Shown: one piece after another, positions 8,289 through 17,900 of the stretch
How positions within the stretch are numbered: the first letter of the stretch is position 1
Layout: each line of letters begins with the position of its first letter
Origin: Alphaproteobacteria bacterium
GTDB lineage: Bacteria > Pseudomonadota > Gammaproteobacteria > JAGOUN01
DNA length: 33,064 nucleotides
Assembly: GCA_021151585.1 (NCBI GenBank)
Contig: JAGKWX010000020.1
Location: 1-33,064 of the forward strand
Direction of reading: 5' to 3'
Program-made: the position numbers and the translations under genes
Notes under the pieces: generated by a model
The model's input: only the letters and a program-made list of their open reading frames with translations
Databases searched by the model: none
What the model was told of the DNA's origin: nothing

Positions 8289-8349
8289 ACCACCACCCCA
8301 TTACCAGGAGTGAGTCAGGCAAGCTGTCTCTTAATAACGGAGTGGTGGT
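8289..8349. repeat. 15-bp near-perfect inverted repeat with nested hairpin
   Basis: ACCACCACCCCATTA (8289-8303) faces TAACGGAGTGGTGGT (8335-8349). Thirteen of 15 positions are complementary and the other two can form G-U or tolerate a bulge. Inside the 31-base loop, GAGTCAG and CTGTCTC form a second stem with one mismatch. It sits between the DEAD-box helicase stop (8358) and birA. There is no T-run on either strand, so it may be an RNA-stabilising or processing element rather than an intrinsic terminator. Confidence 0.5.
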
Positions 8350-8357
8350 TCGCTTAT

Positions 8358-10049
8358 CTAGCGTGCGCGACCAGGTCCTTTCCTGTCGACCGAGCGTTTT
8401 TTTCTGGCAGGCGTCGCTTCATCAGTGCGACCTTCTTTTCTAAAAGAAGGCTTATCATCACTAAAGCGTGGTTTTCTGTCATCTCTAAAAGAGGATTTTT
8501 CCCCAGCAAAACGAGGTTTTCTTTCGTCTCTTGAAAAATTTTTTTCATTTTTATCGCGAGAAAATCTTGGTTTGTTATCATCTTCAAAACGACGTTTGCG
8601 TTCACCACCGCGATCGCGATCTTTAAAGTCCTCGGAAGAGCGTCCGCGAGACTCCCGGCGCCTATCATCTTTTCTATCTGCGTAATCACGTTCACGGTGT
8701 GTATTTTTAGCTGGCTGAATTAAGTCATCTTTTTCTTCTGGCTCTGATAGAGCGTTGCCTTGTGACATAAATAGCAATGCTGCAGCAATGTCTAGGGCGC
8801 TGTATTCGTTTTCATTACTCATGCGCTCAATCAGTTCGCGGTGAATATCTAGGTTTTGTTTTTCTAGGACGTCTATAATATTTTTGCTTAACATACCAAC
8901 GCGTTTTTCATGCATTTGTTTCAAAGAAGGAATTTGAATTTGTTCGATTCTTTGGTTGATGGTTCGCTCAATCGCGTTCAATAGGCCGCGTTCACGTGGC
9001 GTAATAAAAGTAATGGCTTTGCCAGAGCGGCCAGCTCGCCCTGTTCGACCAATACGATGAACATAAGATTCTGGATCAGTTGGGATGTCATAGTTAACTA
9101 CCAAATCAATTCTATCGACATCTAAGCCGCGCGCTGCAACTTCAGTGGCAACAACAATATCCAGTGTTTTATTTTTTAAGCGCTGAATAATTTTTTCGCG
9201 CATACTTTGGCGTATGTCGCCGTTCAGAGCATCTACTGAGAAGCCACGAGCAGACAATTTTTCTGCTAATTCAACGGTTTCTACTTTTGTGCGCGTGAAA
9301 ATCATAATAGCGTCAAATGTTTCTGTTTCTAAAAAGCGTGTTAAGGCTTCTAATTTATTATGATACGACACAAAAACGCAGCCTTGGTCAATTAGCGCGA
9401 CGGTCTTGGTTTTTGGCGCTATTTGAATTCTTGTTGGATCTTGCAAGTAATTATTCGCCACTTTTTGGATTGGTGGCGGCATGGTTGCGGAAAATAATGC
9501 AATTTGACGCTCTGTTGGAGTATGCTCTAAAATCCATTCTATATCATCAATGAAGCCCATTTTTAGCATTTCATCGGCTTCATCTAACACTAGAGATTTT
9601 AATTCATCCAATTGTAACGTGCCGCGACGCATGTGATCCATAACACGTCCGGGTGTTCCAACGACAACTTGGACGCCGCGTTTCAGTGCCATCAATTGTC
9701 CGCGATATTCTTGGCCGCCGTAAATCGGTAATACGTGAAAATCTGGCAAGTGCTTTGCATAGCTTTTTAAGGCTTCGGCAACTTGAATCGCTAATTCGCG
9801 TGTTGGCGCCAAAATTAACGCTTGAGGCTTCTTGGCTGATAGATCTATCTTTTCAACGATAGGTAGGGCAAAAGCCGCTGTTTTTCCGGTTCCGGTTTGT
9901 GCTTGAGCGATTAAGTCTCCGCCTTGCAGAAAAACGGGAATGGCTTCGCTTTGAATAGGTGTAGGCGATTCGTAGCCTAATAAACTAAGGGTTTTCGTAA
10001 TTTGTGTGTTTAAGCCGAGGCTGTCAAAAGAATTCATGAAATGCACCAT
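8358..10049 (-). CDS. deaD: DEAD-box ATP-dependent RNA helicase, DeaD/CsdA-like
   Basis: This cytoplasmic RNA helicase is the type used in ribosome assembly, mRNA decay and cold growth. The 563-residue product shows every core motif: Q-motif PTPIQ, Walker A AQTGTGKT (50-57), PTRELA, GTPGR, DEAD (156-159), SAT (187-189), ARGLDVDRID and HRIGRTGRAGR. After about residue 445 the DbpA-type RNA-binding domain of E. coli DeaD is not recognisable. Instead there is a highly charged tail rich in Arg, Asp and Lys with repeated KPRF and SFR units (RKPRF, SSFRDDRKPRF, KPSFRKEG). The start could also be ATG 10037, which has a weak GGTG site. The symbol is by similarity; RhlE or another paralogue is possible because the tail is unusual. 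Confidence 0.88.
   Translation of the reverse strand: MVHFMNSFDSLGLNTQITKTLSLLGYESPTPIQSEAIPVFLQGGDLIAQAQTGTGKTAAFALPIVEKIDLSAKKPQALILAPTRELAIQVAEALKSYAKHLPDFHVLPIYGGQEYRGQLMALKRGVQVVVGTPGRVMDHMRRGTLQLDELKSLVLDEADEMLKMGFIDDIEWILEHTPTERQIALFSATMPPPIQKVANNYLQDPTRIQIAPKTKTVALIDQGCVFVSYHNKLEALTRFLETETFDAIMIFTRTKVETVELAEKLSARGFSVDALNGDIRQSMREKIIQRLKNKTLDIVVATEVAARGLDVDRIDLVVNYDIPTDPESYVHRIGRTGRAGRSGKAITFITPRERGLLNAIERTINQRIEQIQIPSLKQMHEKRVGMLSKNIIDVLEKQNLDIHRELIERMSNENEYSALDIAAALLFMSQGNALSEPEEKDDLIQPAKNTHRERDYADRKDDRRRESRGRSSEDFKDRDRGGERKRRFEDDNKPRFSRDKNEKNFSRDERKPRFAGEKSSFRDDRKPRFSDDKPSFRKEGRTDEATPARKKRSVDRKGPGRAR
8425..8640. repeat. Repetitive coding DNA of the helicase tail
   Basis: This stretch encodes the KPRF/SFRDD repeats of the DEAD-box helicase tail. 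The repeat units are imperfect, of about 30-40 bases, and keep other frames on both strands open, which produces spurious overlapping frames here. Slippage could change the number of units between strains. Confidence 0.55.
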
Positions 10050-10091
10050 TAATGATAATTTCGAATAATATCATATTTGATCTTAAAAAGC

Positions 10092-12062
10092 TCATTTTGA
10101 ATATGTTTTTTTTTGGGGCTTAGCTGTAATTAACCCTTGGTGGAGTGTTGACTCGGAGGCGTGTGTTGACCCTTGACTGAGCGCCCGCAGAGGCAGTGCA
10201 TTTGGTTGATGGTCGACGTCTTCTACAGGAGAGTTGAGGCCTTGTTGTTCGTCTGTCGTTTTCTTAGGAAAAAAGCAGTAGATCTTGTTAATCGCTGGTT
10301 TGTAGCGCTTATCCCAGAGCCCTCCCCATAAATGAGCGTCTTTTTGACCCGATGTCCATGCAAAGGTGTTTTGCGAAAACACTAAAGCTAAACAAATAGC
10401 CGCTGAAAGACCCACTTTGGGGCCGTAAGCTAATACTGGCCATAGCAATTGTAATAAAGCTAAAGCACCCGAGTCAGCGGATAAACCCGTACTTACTGCG
10501 TCACCTTTTACGGCTAATGACAAGCAGCGCTGAGCGCAGGTCCGTTCTGTTGTTCTTGCTTCTTGGGGTGTCCCGCAAGCTCGCTGATAGTAGCGATAAA
10601 TAATCTCAGGCCCTTGATTACCAATCGCATTGAGGGCTACTTGTCCTAAGCAAAATTGAGAAGAAATAGCAAATAATGCTGTAGTAGACATGCCTGGCAG
10701 GCCCATTAAGCGCACGAGGTTAATCAAACCACTGTTTGAAAAAAAGAATCCTAATCCGCCATAAAACACAACGGTTCCCAATGCGGCAAAACAACCAAAT
10801 CCAATGCACAACAGCTGCTTGGTCTTTGTCCAGGCTTCTGTGGTTGAAGAAGGTAAGGTGCTATATATCAAGGCAAGTAGTGATTCAACTTGTTCATAAA
10901 AATGCTTAATGGATTTAAATAACCCAATAATTTGTAAGCACCATGCATGAAAACGCTCTGAAGCATCATCCGCTTTTTGTTTGTACGTCACCCAGCCTCG
11001 AATGAATCCGATAACAGCACCAGCGACAGTGATGCCAACCTGAGTTGACCATGGGCTATCTTCAGTAACACTAAAAGCATTCGCAAGCGTTCCGCTACCT
11101 TGTAATATGCTGACCACAATAGGAATAATCCCTAGGTATAATGTTGATGATAGATGAAAAATAATTTCTCCAACAATGGTTGTAGCCGGCACTGGCGGCG
11201 CGTATGCACTCCATAAGCGTCTTGTGCCAAAAGAAGGCGTTATGAGTGTGTAGGATTGTTCACTGAGATTATTGTTTTCCAGGTCACGTTGATTAACGCC
11301 AGAGACTGGGTTTATGGTTTCGTTACTTGCTATGCTAGCGCTAGAATTATTAGTGGTTAGAGTTGAAACAAGACTGTCTATTTTTGAGTAAGGCAAGACG
11401 GCTACGCCAAGCGCGCTTGTCTCGGCTTTTGGATTATTTCGTTGTCTCAAATATGTACTAACAGCATGATGTAAATTATTTTCTTGATCAATAATCAGCA
11501 ACGCTAATGTTGTATTATAACGTTTCGCCAGAATACAAAGTGTGTAATCAAAGCCGTATTTTGTGTCGCTTTCCGGCTTAATTTCCTTATTAAACTCTTC
11601 ATTTGCAATAGCAATGATTAATTCGCCGAACTTTGATTTATTTTTATTCTTTTTGATTAATTCTTTCTCCACTTCCTGCAATAAAGTTTCTTGGCCCCAT
11701 GAAGAGATTCTACGAGGTATTTCAATGATTTTTAATGCCTTAGACAGCATTACCGCAGCGACAGTGCAAGGTAGCAACAGTACGTAAAGTATATAGCTGA
11801 TGGGTTTAACGCAACGATCACCACAAACAGGCTCAAAATAATTATGAACGACATCTGAGATGCCGAAGGCGTTTTGTAACACAAGATAAGAAGCTAAGCA
11901 GATAACAGCAAGTTCATGCCAAACTGTGATTGAATCAATTTTTAAGTTATCGAGGTTGATGTCAGCACAGGGCATTAAATCACTTGTAACAATTGAAAAT
12001 GTGTCCAAAGTATTACTAGAATCGCTACTAGGTTTTTGTTCGTTTTGATCAATAGAGTGCAT
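10092..12062 (-). CDS. Orphan polytopic membrane protein
   Basis: I do not recognise this 656-residue protein. It has a polar N terminus and a hydrophobic pair around residues 48-110 that includes CGDRC. A soluble region of about 200 residues follows (SKFGELIIAIANEEFNKE, then a Ser/Asn-rich linker). After that come about six more hydrophobic segments between residues 290 and 590, and a polar tail ending KPQKKTYSK. There is no cleavable signal peptide. No catalytic motif is visible. No good ribosome site precedes ATG 12062, so the true start may be internal. It is flanked by housekeeping genes and transcribed alone, divergent from clpA. Size, low-complexity linkers and lack of family fit lineage-specific or host-interaction proteins of intracellular gammaproteobacteria, but no secretion signal is evident. 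Confidence 0.75.
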   Translation of the reverse strand: MHSIDQNEQKPSSDSSNTLDTFSIVTSDLMPCADINLDNLKIDSITVWHELAVICLASYLVLQNAFGISDVVHNYFEPVCGDRCVKPISYILYVLLLPCTVAAVMLSKALKIIEIPRRISSWGQETLLQEVEKELIKKNKNKSKFGELIIAIANEEFNKEIKPESDTKYGFDYTLCILAKRYNTTLALLIIDQENNLHHAVSTYLRQRNNPKAETSALGVAVLPYSKIDSLVSTLTTNNSSASIASNETINPVSGVNQRDLENNNLSEQSYTLITPSFGTRRLWSAYAPPVPATTIVGEIIFHLSSTLYLGIIPIVVSILQGSGTLANAFSVTEDSPWSTQVGITVAGAVIGFIRGWVTYKQKADDASERFHAWCLQIIGLFKSIKHFYEQVESLLALIYSTLPSSTTEAWTKTKQLLCIGFGCFAALGTVVFYGGLGFFFSNSGLINLVRLMGLPGMSTTALFAISSQFCLGQVALNAIGNQGPEIIYRYYQRACGTPQEARTTERTCAQRCLSLAVKGDAVSTGLSADSGALALLQLLWPVLAYGPKVGLSAAICLALVFSQNTFAWTSGQKDAHLWGGLWDKRYKPAINKIYCFFPKKTTDEQQGLNSPVEDVDHQPNALPLRALSQGSTHASESTLHQGLITAKPQKKTYSK

Positions 12063-12246
12063 AGAAAATTTTTATTGTTATGTCCAGAATAATTACAAAT
12101 TTTACGAGAACTTTATTAAGAGCACATTAAGAGCAATGCTTTATTATTAAGCGTTCCTGAAGCTATGTTTGATAATATCCAACTATTATTTCTAGGTCTA
12201 TTGCCAGAGTTATTGCCAATTGACAATATGAAATATCGACAGAATC

Positions 12247-12252
12247 TATAAT
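12247..12252 (+). promoter_or_regulatory. Possible clpA -10 element
   Basis: TATAAT lies 21 bases before the clpA ATG. A perfect TTGACA occurs at 12220-12225 but with 21 bases between, longer than the usual 16-18, so the pair may not work as one promoter. A short 28-codon frame (12165-12251) overlaps the area and looks fortuitous. Confidence 0.3.
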
Positions 12253-12272
12253 AATCGGGTAAGATAAATACT

Positions 12273-14546
12273 ATGAATTTTCATTACTTAACTACTTTAA
12301 AAAGCAAAGCGATTGAGTTTGCTAGGCGATTTCGTCACGGCCAGGCCACTATTGAACATATTTTAAGCGTTTTGATCGAAAGTGATGATGCCGATGTCGT
12401 GCGTGCGGTGACATATAATCCATACCATGAATACAACCGGGAACAATTATTAAAATGTTTAAAATACAAGCTGCAGGCTTGCTCACCCTTAACTAATGAT
12501 GAATTAATAGAAACCGTAGCTTTTCAAAGAGTGTTTGCGCGCACAGAACGCATGGTTGAGCATAAGGGGCGACAAACTGCTAATGGTGCGGATGTTTTAT
12601 TGGCCATTTTTCATGAGCAAGAAAGTGATAGCGTACAATGTTTACGTCAATGTCAGGTAACACGTAAGGATGTTGAAAATTATTTGTCACAGCCGCGTTT
12701 TAAAGAAGCTTCAGATCAGCAGCGAGTAGAAGAGGCTTTACAGTCTTTTGATATCCAAACATTATTAGCGCCAACGAAAACTTCTAATACTAAAGACAAT
12801 CTTAGTCAATACCTTGAGAATTTAAATTTAAAGTATCGTCAAGGAAAATTGCCGCCGGTTATTGGCCGACAAAAGGAAATCCAAGAAACGATGATGATTT
12901 TATCACAAAGTCGCAAAAGCAATCCTTTGTTAATTGGCGAGCCAGGTGTTGGTAAAACAACGATAGCAGTGGGTTTGGCACAATTGATTGAAGAACAAAA
13001 AGTACCAATGTCGCTGCGAAACGCCACTATTTACTCTTTAAATTTAACCGCGCTAATGGCGGGAACGCAATATCGTGGTGAATTTGAAAAACGCATGGAA
13101 GAGATTTTAAGCTTTTTAAAAAACACGCCACATGTCATTTTGTTTATTGACGAAATTCATATGATTATTGGTGCGGGTGCGACTTCAGGTAGTGACATGG
13201 ATATTGCCAATATTTTAAAACCTGCACTGGCGTCAGGTGAGCTCAGCTGTATTGGTGCGACAACATATAAAGAATTTCGACAAATTTTTGAAAAAGACGA
13301 GGCATTAAAGCGACGTTTTGCAGAAGTACATGTGCCGGAGCCGACCCAAGAAGAAGCTCTTGCTATTATCAACGGCATGAAGTTGCGTTTAGAAAAACAT
13401 CATAGAGTGACTTTTGATGAGAAGGCATTAGAAATTGCTGTGACGATGAGTCAAAAATATATTAAAGATAGACGATTGCCCGATATTGCTTTAGATGTTT
13501 TAGATGAAGCGGGTGCATTGGTTAATATGTGTAACCCGCATTTGGGTGATAAGGTAGTAGATATCAACCACGTGTATCAAGTTATCGCAAATAAGGCCAA
13601 TATTCCAGTGCAACAACTTGTACAAACACAGGATGATAAAAATTTAGCCAACTTATCACAACAATTAAAGTCAGAAATTTTTGGTCAAGATCATGCGATT
13701 GATACCTTAGTATCAGCCGTAACCATGGCGAATGCTGGTTTGCGTGATGAGACTAAGCCTATTGGTTCATTTTTATTTGCTGGGCCAACAGGCGTCGGTA
13801 AAACAGAGTTATGCAAACAATTGGCATCGCATTTAGGCATGAAATTATTACGATTTGATATGTCTGAATATAGCGATCAACATGCTTATACCAAATTGAT
13901 TGGTACGGCCCCAGGTTATGTTGGCTATGATCAAGGTGGCGCCTTAACTGATGCTGTACAAAAAGAGCCACACTCGATAGTTTTAATGGACGAAATCGAA
14001 AAAGCACATCCGCAAATTTATAATTTATTACTACAAGTTTTAGATTACGGGACTTTAACAGATGGTCAGTCACGCAAAGTAGATTTTCGTCATGCTATTA
14101 TTGTGCTCACGACCAATGCGGGCGCTGCGGCCTCTCAAAAACGATCCATTGGTTTCGGTGCTACGCAAAACGAGCCTGATAGAGAAGCGGCGCAGCAAGA
14201 AATGGCACGCGTTTTTACGCCGGAATTTCGTAACCGTTTCGATGAAATTATTCAATTTAATCCATTGCCAAAATCAATTGCGGGAAATATCGTTGATAAA
14301 TTAGTTGCAGAGTTGCAACAGACACTGATTGAGAAAAAAGTCACTATAGTCTTGACGGCTCTAGCCAAAGAATGGTTTGTTGATCATGGTTATGACCCCA
14401 GTATGGGTGCTCGTCCTATGGGTCGCTTAGTCACTAACGAATTGAAAAAACCATTAGCTAAAGAATTGTTGTATGGGCATTTGAAAAATGGTGGTCGTGT
14501 TACTGTCGATGCTGCTGATGGGCAGTTGGTTATGGATTTTAGTTAA
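12273..14546 (+). CDS. clpA: ATP-dependent Clp protease ATP-binding subunit ClpA
   Basis: ClpA unfolds proteins and feeds them to ClpP. The 757-residue product matches E. coli ClpA (758). It has an N-terminal Clp-N domain (about 1-145), AAA module D1 with Walker A GEPGVGKT near residue 222 and LFIDEIH, and AAA module D2 with GPTGVGKT near 504 and VLMDEIEKAH. There is no ClpB-type middle coiled coil. The loop RSIGFGATQ near 625 supplies the ClpP-docking IGF/IGL tripeptide. Start ATG 12273 follows a weak GGGTAAG site. The usual clpS partner is not upstream here; the 210 bases before it contain only a 28-codon frame unlike ClpS. Cytoplasmic. Confidence 0.96.
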   Translation: MNFHYLTTLKSKAIEFARRFRHGQATIEHILSVLIESDDADVVRAVTYNPYHEYNREQLLKCLKYKLQACSPLTNDELIETVAFQRVFARTERMVEHKGRQTANGADVLLAIFHEQESDSVQCLRQCQVTRKDVENYLSQPRFKEASDQQRVEEALQSFDIQTLLAPTKTSNTKDNLSQYLENLNLKYRQGKLPPVIGRQKEIQETMMILSQSRKSNPLLIGEPGVGKTTIAVGLAQLIEEQKVPMSLRNATIYSLNLTALMAGTQYRGEFEKRMEEILSFLKNTPHVILFIDEIHMIIGAGATSGSDMDIANILKPALASGELSCIGATTYKEFRQIFEKDEALKRRFAEVHVPEPTQEEALAIINGMKLRLEKHHRVTFDEKALEIAVTMSQKYIKDRRLPDIALDVLDEAGALVNMCNPHLGDKVVDINHVYQVIANKANIPVQQLVQTQDDKNLANLSQQLKSEIFGQDHAIDTLVSAVTMANAGLRDETKPIGSFLFAGPTGVGKTELCKQLASHLGMKLLRFDMSEYSDQHAYTKLIGTAPGYVGYDQGGALTDAVQKEPHSIVLMDEIEKAHPQIYNLLLQVLDYGTLTDGQSRKVDFRHAIIVLTTNAGAAASQKRSIGFGATQNEPDREAAQQEMARVFTPEFRNRFDEIIQFNPLPKSIAGNIVDKLVAELQQTLIEKKVTIVLTALAKEWFVDHGYDPSMGARPMGRLVTNELKKPLAKELLYGHLKNGGRVTVDAADGQLVMDFS

Positions 14547-14855
14547 TATTTTAAGCTGCTGCCAACTTAAATTTTGATATTGACATCTCGCAATTAATCG
14601 CCATAATTATGAACAGTTTTAGACAAAATCTAGCACTATATTCCGCCGTTTGCTTTAGTCTATTAAGCTTGTGTCGTGGTTTTTAACCCCGGAATTTAGA
14701 ATAATATTTATGTTTAAAAGTAGATTGTTAAATCCCCCCCTTACTAAACCACGGTTAACATCGGATTCAGCGATTTACGTTTTTAACTCGGATCTGTTAT
14801 AAAGCATCGTTGAGAGAAGTGTAAAATAGCTTTAAATCCTAGAAAAATGCATATG

Positions 14856-14874
14856 CTATACTGTGGCAGTATAG
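14856..14874. promoter_or_regulatory. Perfect 8-3-8 dyad, candidate operator
   Basis: CTATACTG and CAGTATAG are exact reverse complements around TGG. The left arm contains TATACT, a passable -10 element, about 100 bases before the start of the 1102-residue gene. The geometry (8-bp arms, 3-base centre) equals that of the dyad ahead of dksA, but the sequence differs. Confidence 0.45.
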
Positions 14875-14907
14875 TTTATATTATTTTTGTTTTGTAGCTG
14901 ATTTTTT

Positions 14908-14926
14908 ACGAACTATCCAAGTTCGT
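14908..14926. promoter_or_regulatory. 7-5-7 dyad in the leader of the 1102-residue gene
   Basis: ACGAACT and AGTTCGT are exact reverse complements around ATCCA. It lies 36 bases ahead of ATG 14963, in the probable 5' leader, and could be an operator or a leader hairpin. Confidence 0.4.
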
Positions 14927-14962
14927 CATTATTTTCGTAGCACAATGTAATAAGGTAGTAGT

Positions 14963-17900
14963 ATGTGGCAAACAAATATTAATGGTTATCGCGCGCGTAT
15001 TGCGCAAAACTTGTCCGAACAAACCAATATCCAGTTTCTTTATATTTTATTGCAAGAATCTATTAGATATCTTGAATTAAAACAAAAAGAATTTATAAGA
15101 AACTTGTCATGGTTTCACGACGATCGCCAATATGTAAAAGATTTCATTAAACGTAGTCAGGTACTTATTAAAAATTTTGAAAGTTTAAAAAAAGATACCA
15201 GCAAATTTCAATTATCAATATTAAGAGTAAGCTTGTCTTCTGTGCATCTCTTATTAAAGGAAAATTATATGAATGATGATTTGCTTTTATTCTTATCATC
15301 TTGTGAAGAAGTGAACAGATACAGTGATTTTTCTGGCGGGGCATCTTACGATATACCATCTCCGATAGTTAAACTATGTTTTGATTTAAGCACTGAATTT
15401 TATCAAAAAAATTCTGCGAGGCTATATAAGATGGCTGACGAATTAGCAATGGTGCCACGTATTAAAAATATATTAGGACTTAATCGTATGCCAGGGCCAG
15501 TTAAAGAATCTAATTTTTATAAAATTGGGCAACGCAACAAAATAGACGCTCTATGGTTAGATGCGGCTTTCCCAAAAAGATTATGCGCACATGATTCCAA
15601 ATTGTATTCACATCTTAATGAAAATAAAGAAAAAATATCGACCTACTTTTCTCTCGCACGATATTTTAATATAAATAAACAGGTATCTTCATTTGCTAGA
15701 GATGTGCAAAAGTCATTATCTGCGCTTTGCCGATTGGATGAAAATGCATTGTTAAGTGATGTTGAAAGAGCAGCGAAAAATATAGAAAGATTTACACTAA
15801 CAAAAAAAACTGGCCGAAGATCTATTATAGCGCTTGTTAACGATTTTATATTTTTACATAAATATGATGGCCATTATTTTTCTGCCTTAAGATCGGGCAA
15901 TGACTTTAAGATTATTTCGGAAAGTATTTATATAATTAAGCTGCAAGTGAAGCAGCGTATTGGTTATTTGAGGTCATTAGATGTAATGAGCCAAAATTTA
16001 TCAATTTTAAAAAAATTAGAAAAGTCATTTAATAACTTAATTGATTATATTCGTCGGCACGTAGATTTTTATTTGCTTGCATATCAGTTTGTAGAGCGAG
16101 AAAAATTTTTACCAACGTTGACCATCGAGATAGAGATGCAAAGATCCGATGAATACTCTGAGTTGAAAAAGTTGCGATTAGTGCTGTTTGACATTGCTGA
16201 CTCATATGGAATTAATTTTATTCCAGATAATTTGGAAGGGTTGTTATATTCACTAGATAGTATTAATAAAATTAGAGAACATAGCCAAGCCAATCTGCCT
16301 TTAGGCTGTATGATTGATCCTGATAAAATGATGGGAGCCTCAGATTTATCAATTTTGACTTATTTTATTTTTGCACGTCGCTATGCTGATTATCAAAATA
16401 ATATTGATCAAAATATGTTTATACCCCTAGCTTTTGATAAAAAAGTAGGTTTAATATTGCATCCAGATTTACAACATACTCGTTTTGTTGATTTATTAGA
16501 AACATTGCAAGTATTAAAATCCACGCCTCTATTGCATTATAGCGTTAGATTAGTGGCTGTAGCTATGATGCAAGCATCACGCACTTCCGAGGAATATTTA
16601 ATACTACATAAATTATTAACAGCGATATTGACTAATCGTTATAGTCAATTTGTAAGTAACCATCACGCATCGTTAAATGATAGACATTGGGTGATGGAGT
16701 ATTTACCTTATGCAATAGAATCATTTCCTAGTGAGCTGAATGCTCAATTACTACCAGCAAGGTTATTAGGTAATGGATGTGTCACAGAGTCAGCAATTTT
16801 TCCGCAACCAAAATATTCTTTGGATGAAAATATATCTGTTAAATATTCTATGGATGTTAACAAGACATTAGGAGGTTTGGAAATACATCGTGTCCCGCTG
16901 TTATACTCATCATTAAGAAACAGTTTAATTGTATTAAGTAATTCGCCAGGGCGTCGAAAATCGAATGTTGATAGCTTAGAAGATGTCTTTAATCAATCAC
17001 TGAATTTTGCGCGAAATATTATCAATGAATATGAGGACTATAGTGTAATCGAAGATTGCCAGAAAGAAAATCTCGATGACTATGATAATATTCGAAAGTT
17101 ATACCAAAAAACAGAGAGAAATGGCCATGATAAAGTTCTTGTGATTATCTATATACTCGTAACATGGTACTATACACAGAGAGAAGATAAGCTCGGTACT
17201 GAAGCACGTTTCGCTTATGAGCCTATGATTGAGGCTTGTATTTTACTCGGTAAAGCACTTAGTTCACAGCTTAGACGTCCGAAGCCCATAGACTATAAAA
17301 TTTTTGAAGTGTTAATACATCTCAATACAAAACGATTGGCAGGTTCGGCCAAAGAATTGCATTCCACGCTGCTAAAGCTAATTCCTTACGCTCATTTAGG
17401 CTTAGAATTAGGCGAAGATGATTTTAAATTGATAGATATAGCGAAGGAATTTGTACATCAGTTCCCATCTGTTTTTTACGCTAACCAAGAAGGCGTAATT
17501 AATGACGCAATAATTCAAGCTTTAATTGAATATCGAGGTGTAAATAAATTTTTGTTACTTAGGATAACCTTATGGCAGGCTGCGTTACGTTATATGCCAG
17601 AAAGCATGATTAACTCACCAGAAAACTTCATATTCATTAAGCAGGCAGATCATTGGCTACGACGTGCGCGTATAGCGATTGAAGGTGATGAACAATCTTA
17701 TTCGATTGATATCACAACTTATTTGCCAACAGAATCTCAGCTTGATATGGTGAGCGTATCTATAAAAAATATATGGATAGCGATACAAGCCTTATCGCCA
17801 GAATCATCAAAAACAGATATTGTCATCTGCAATGATGATCATTCATTTATCGCCTTATCTAGTGAGCACCTAAATTCTTTGTCTATGGAAGAAGCGCAAA

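Larger units (their letters stand above)
14547..14962. other. Gene-free 416-base region with several dyads
   Basis: No convincing coding frame is present. It holds three inverted repeats: CGTGGTTT (14675-14682) with AAACCACG (14746-14753), CTATACTG-TGG-CAGTATAG (14856-14874) and ACGAACT-ATCCA-AGTTCGT (14908-14926). There is also a run of seven C at 14734-14740. It probably carries the clpA 3' end and the promoter and regulatory region of the 1102-residue gene. Confidence 0.55.

Noticed and set aside
8354..8695. Open overlapping frames on both strands within the helicase tail
   Set aside because: They arise from the repetitive Arg/Asp/Lys codons of the DEAD-box protein and have no family resemblance.
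12165..12251. 28-codon frame before clpA as a ClpS relic or leader peptide
   Set aside because: No ClpS motif is present, the ribosome site is weak, and it overlaps the likely promoter.
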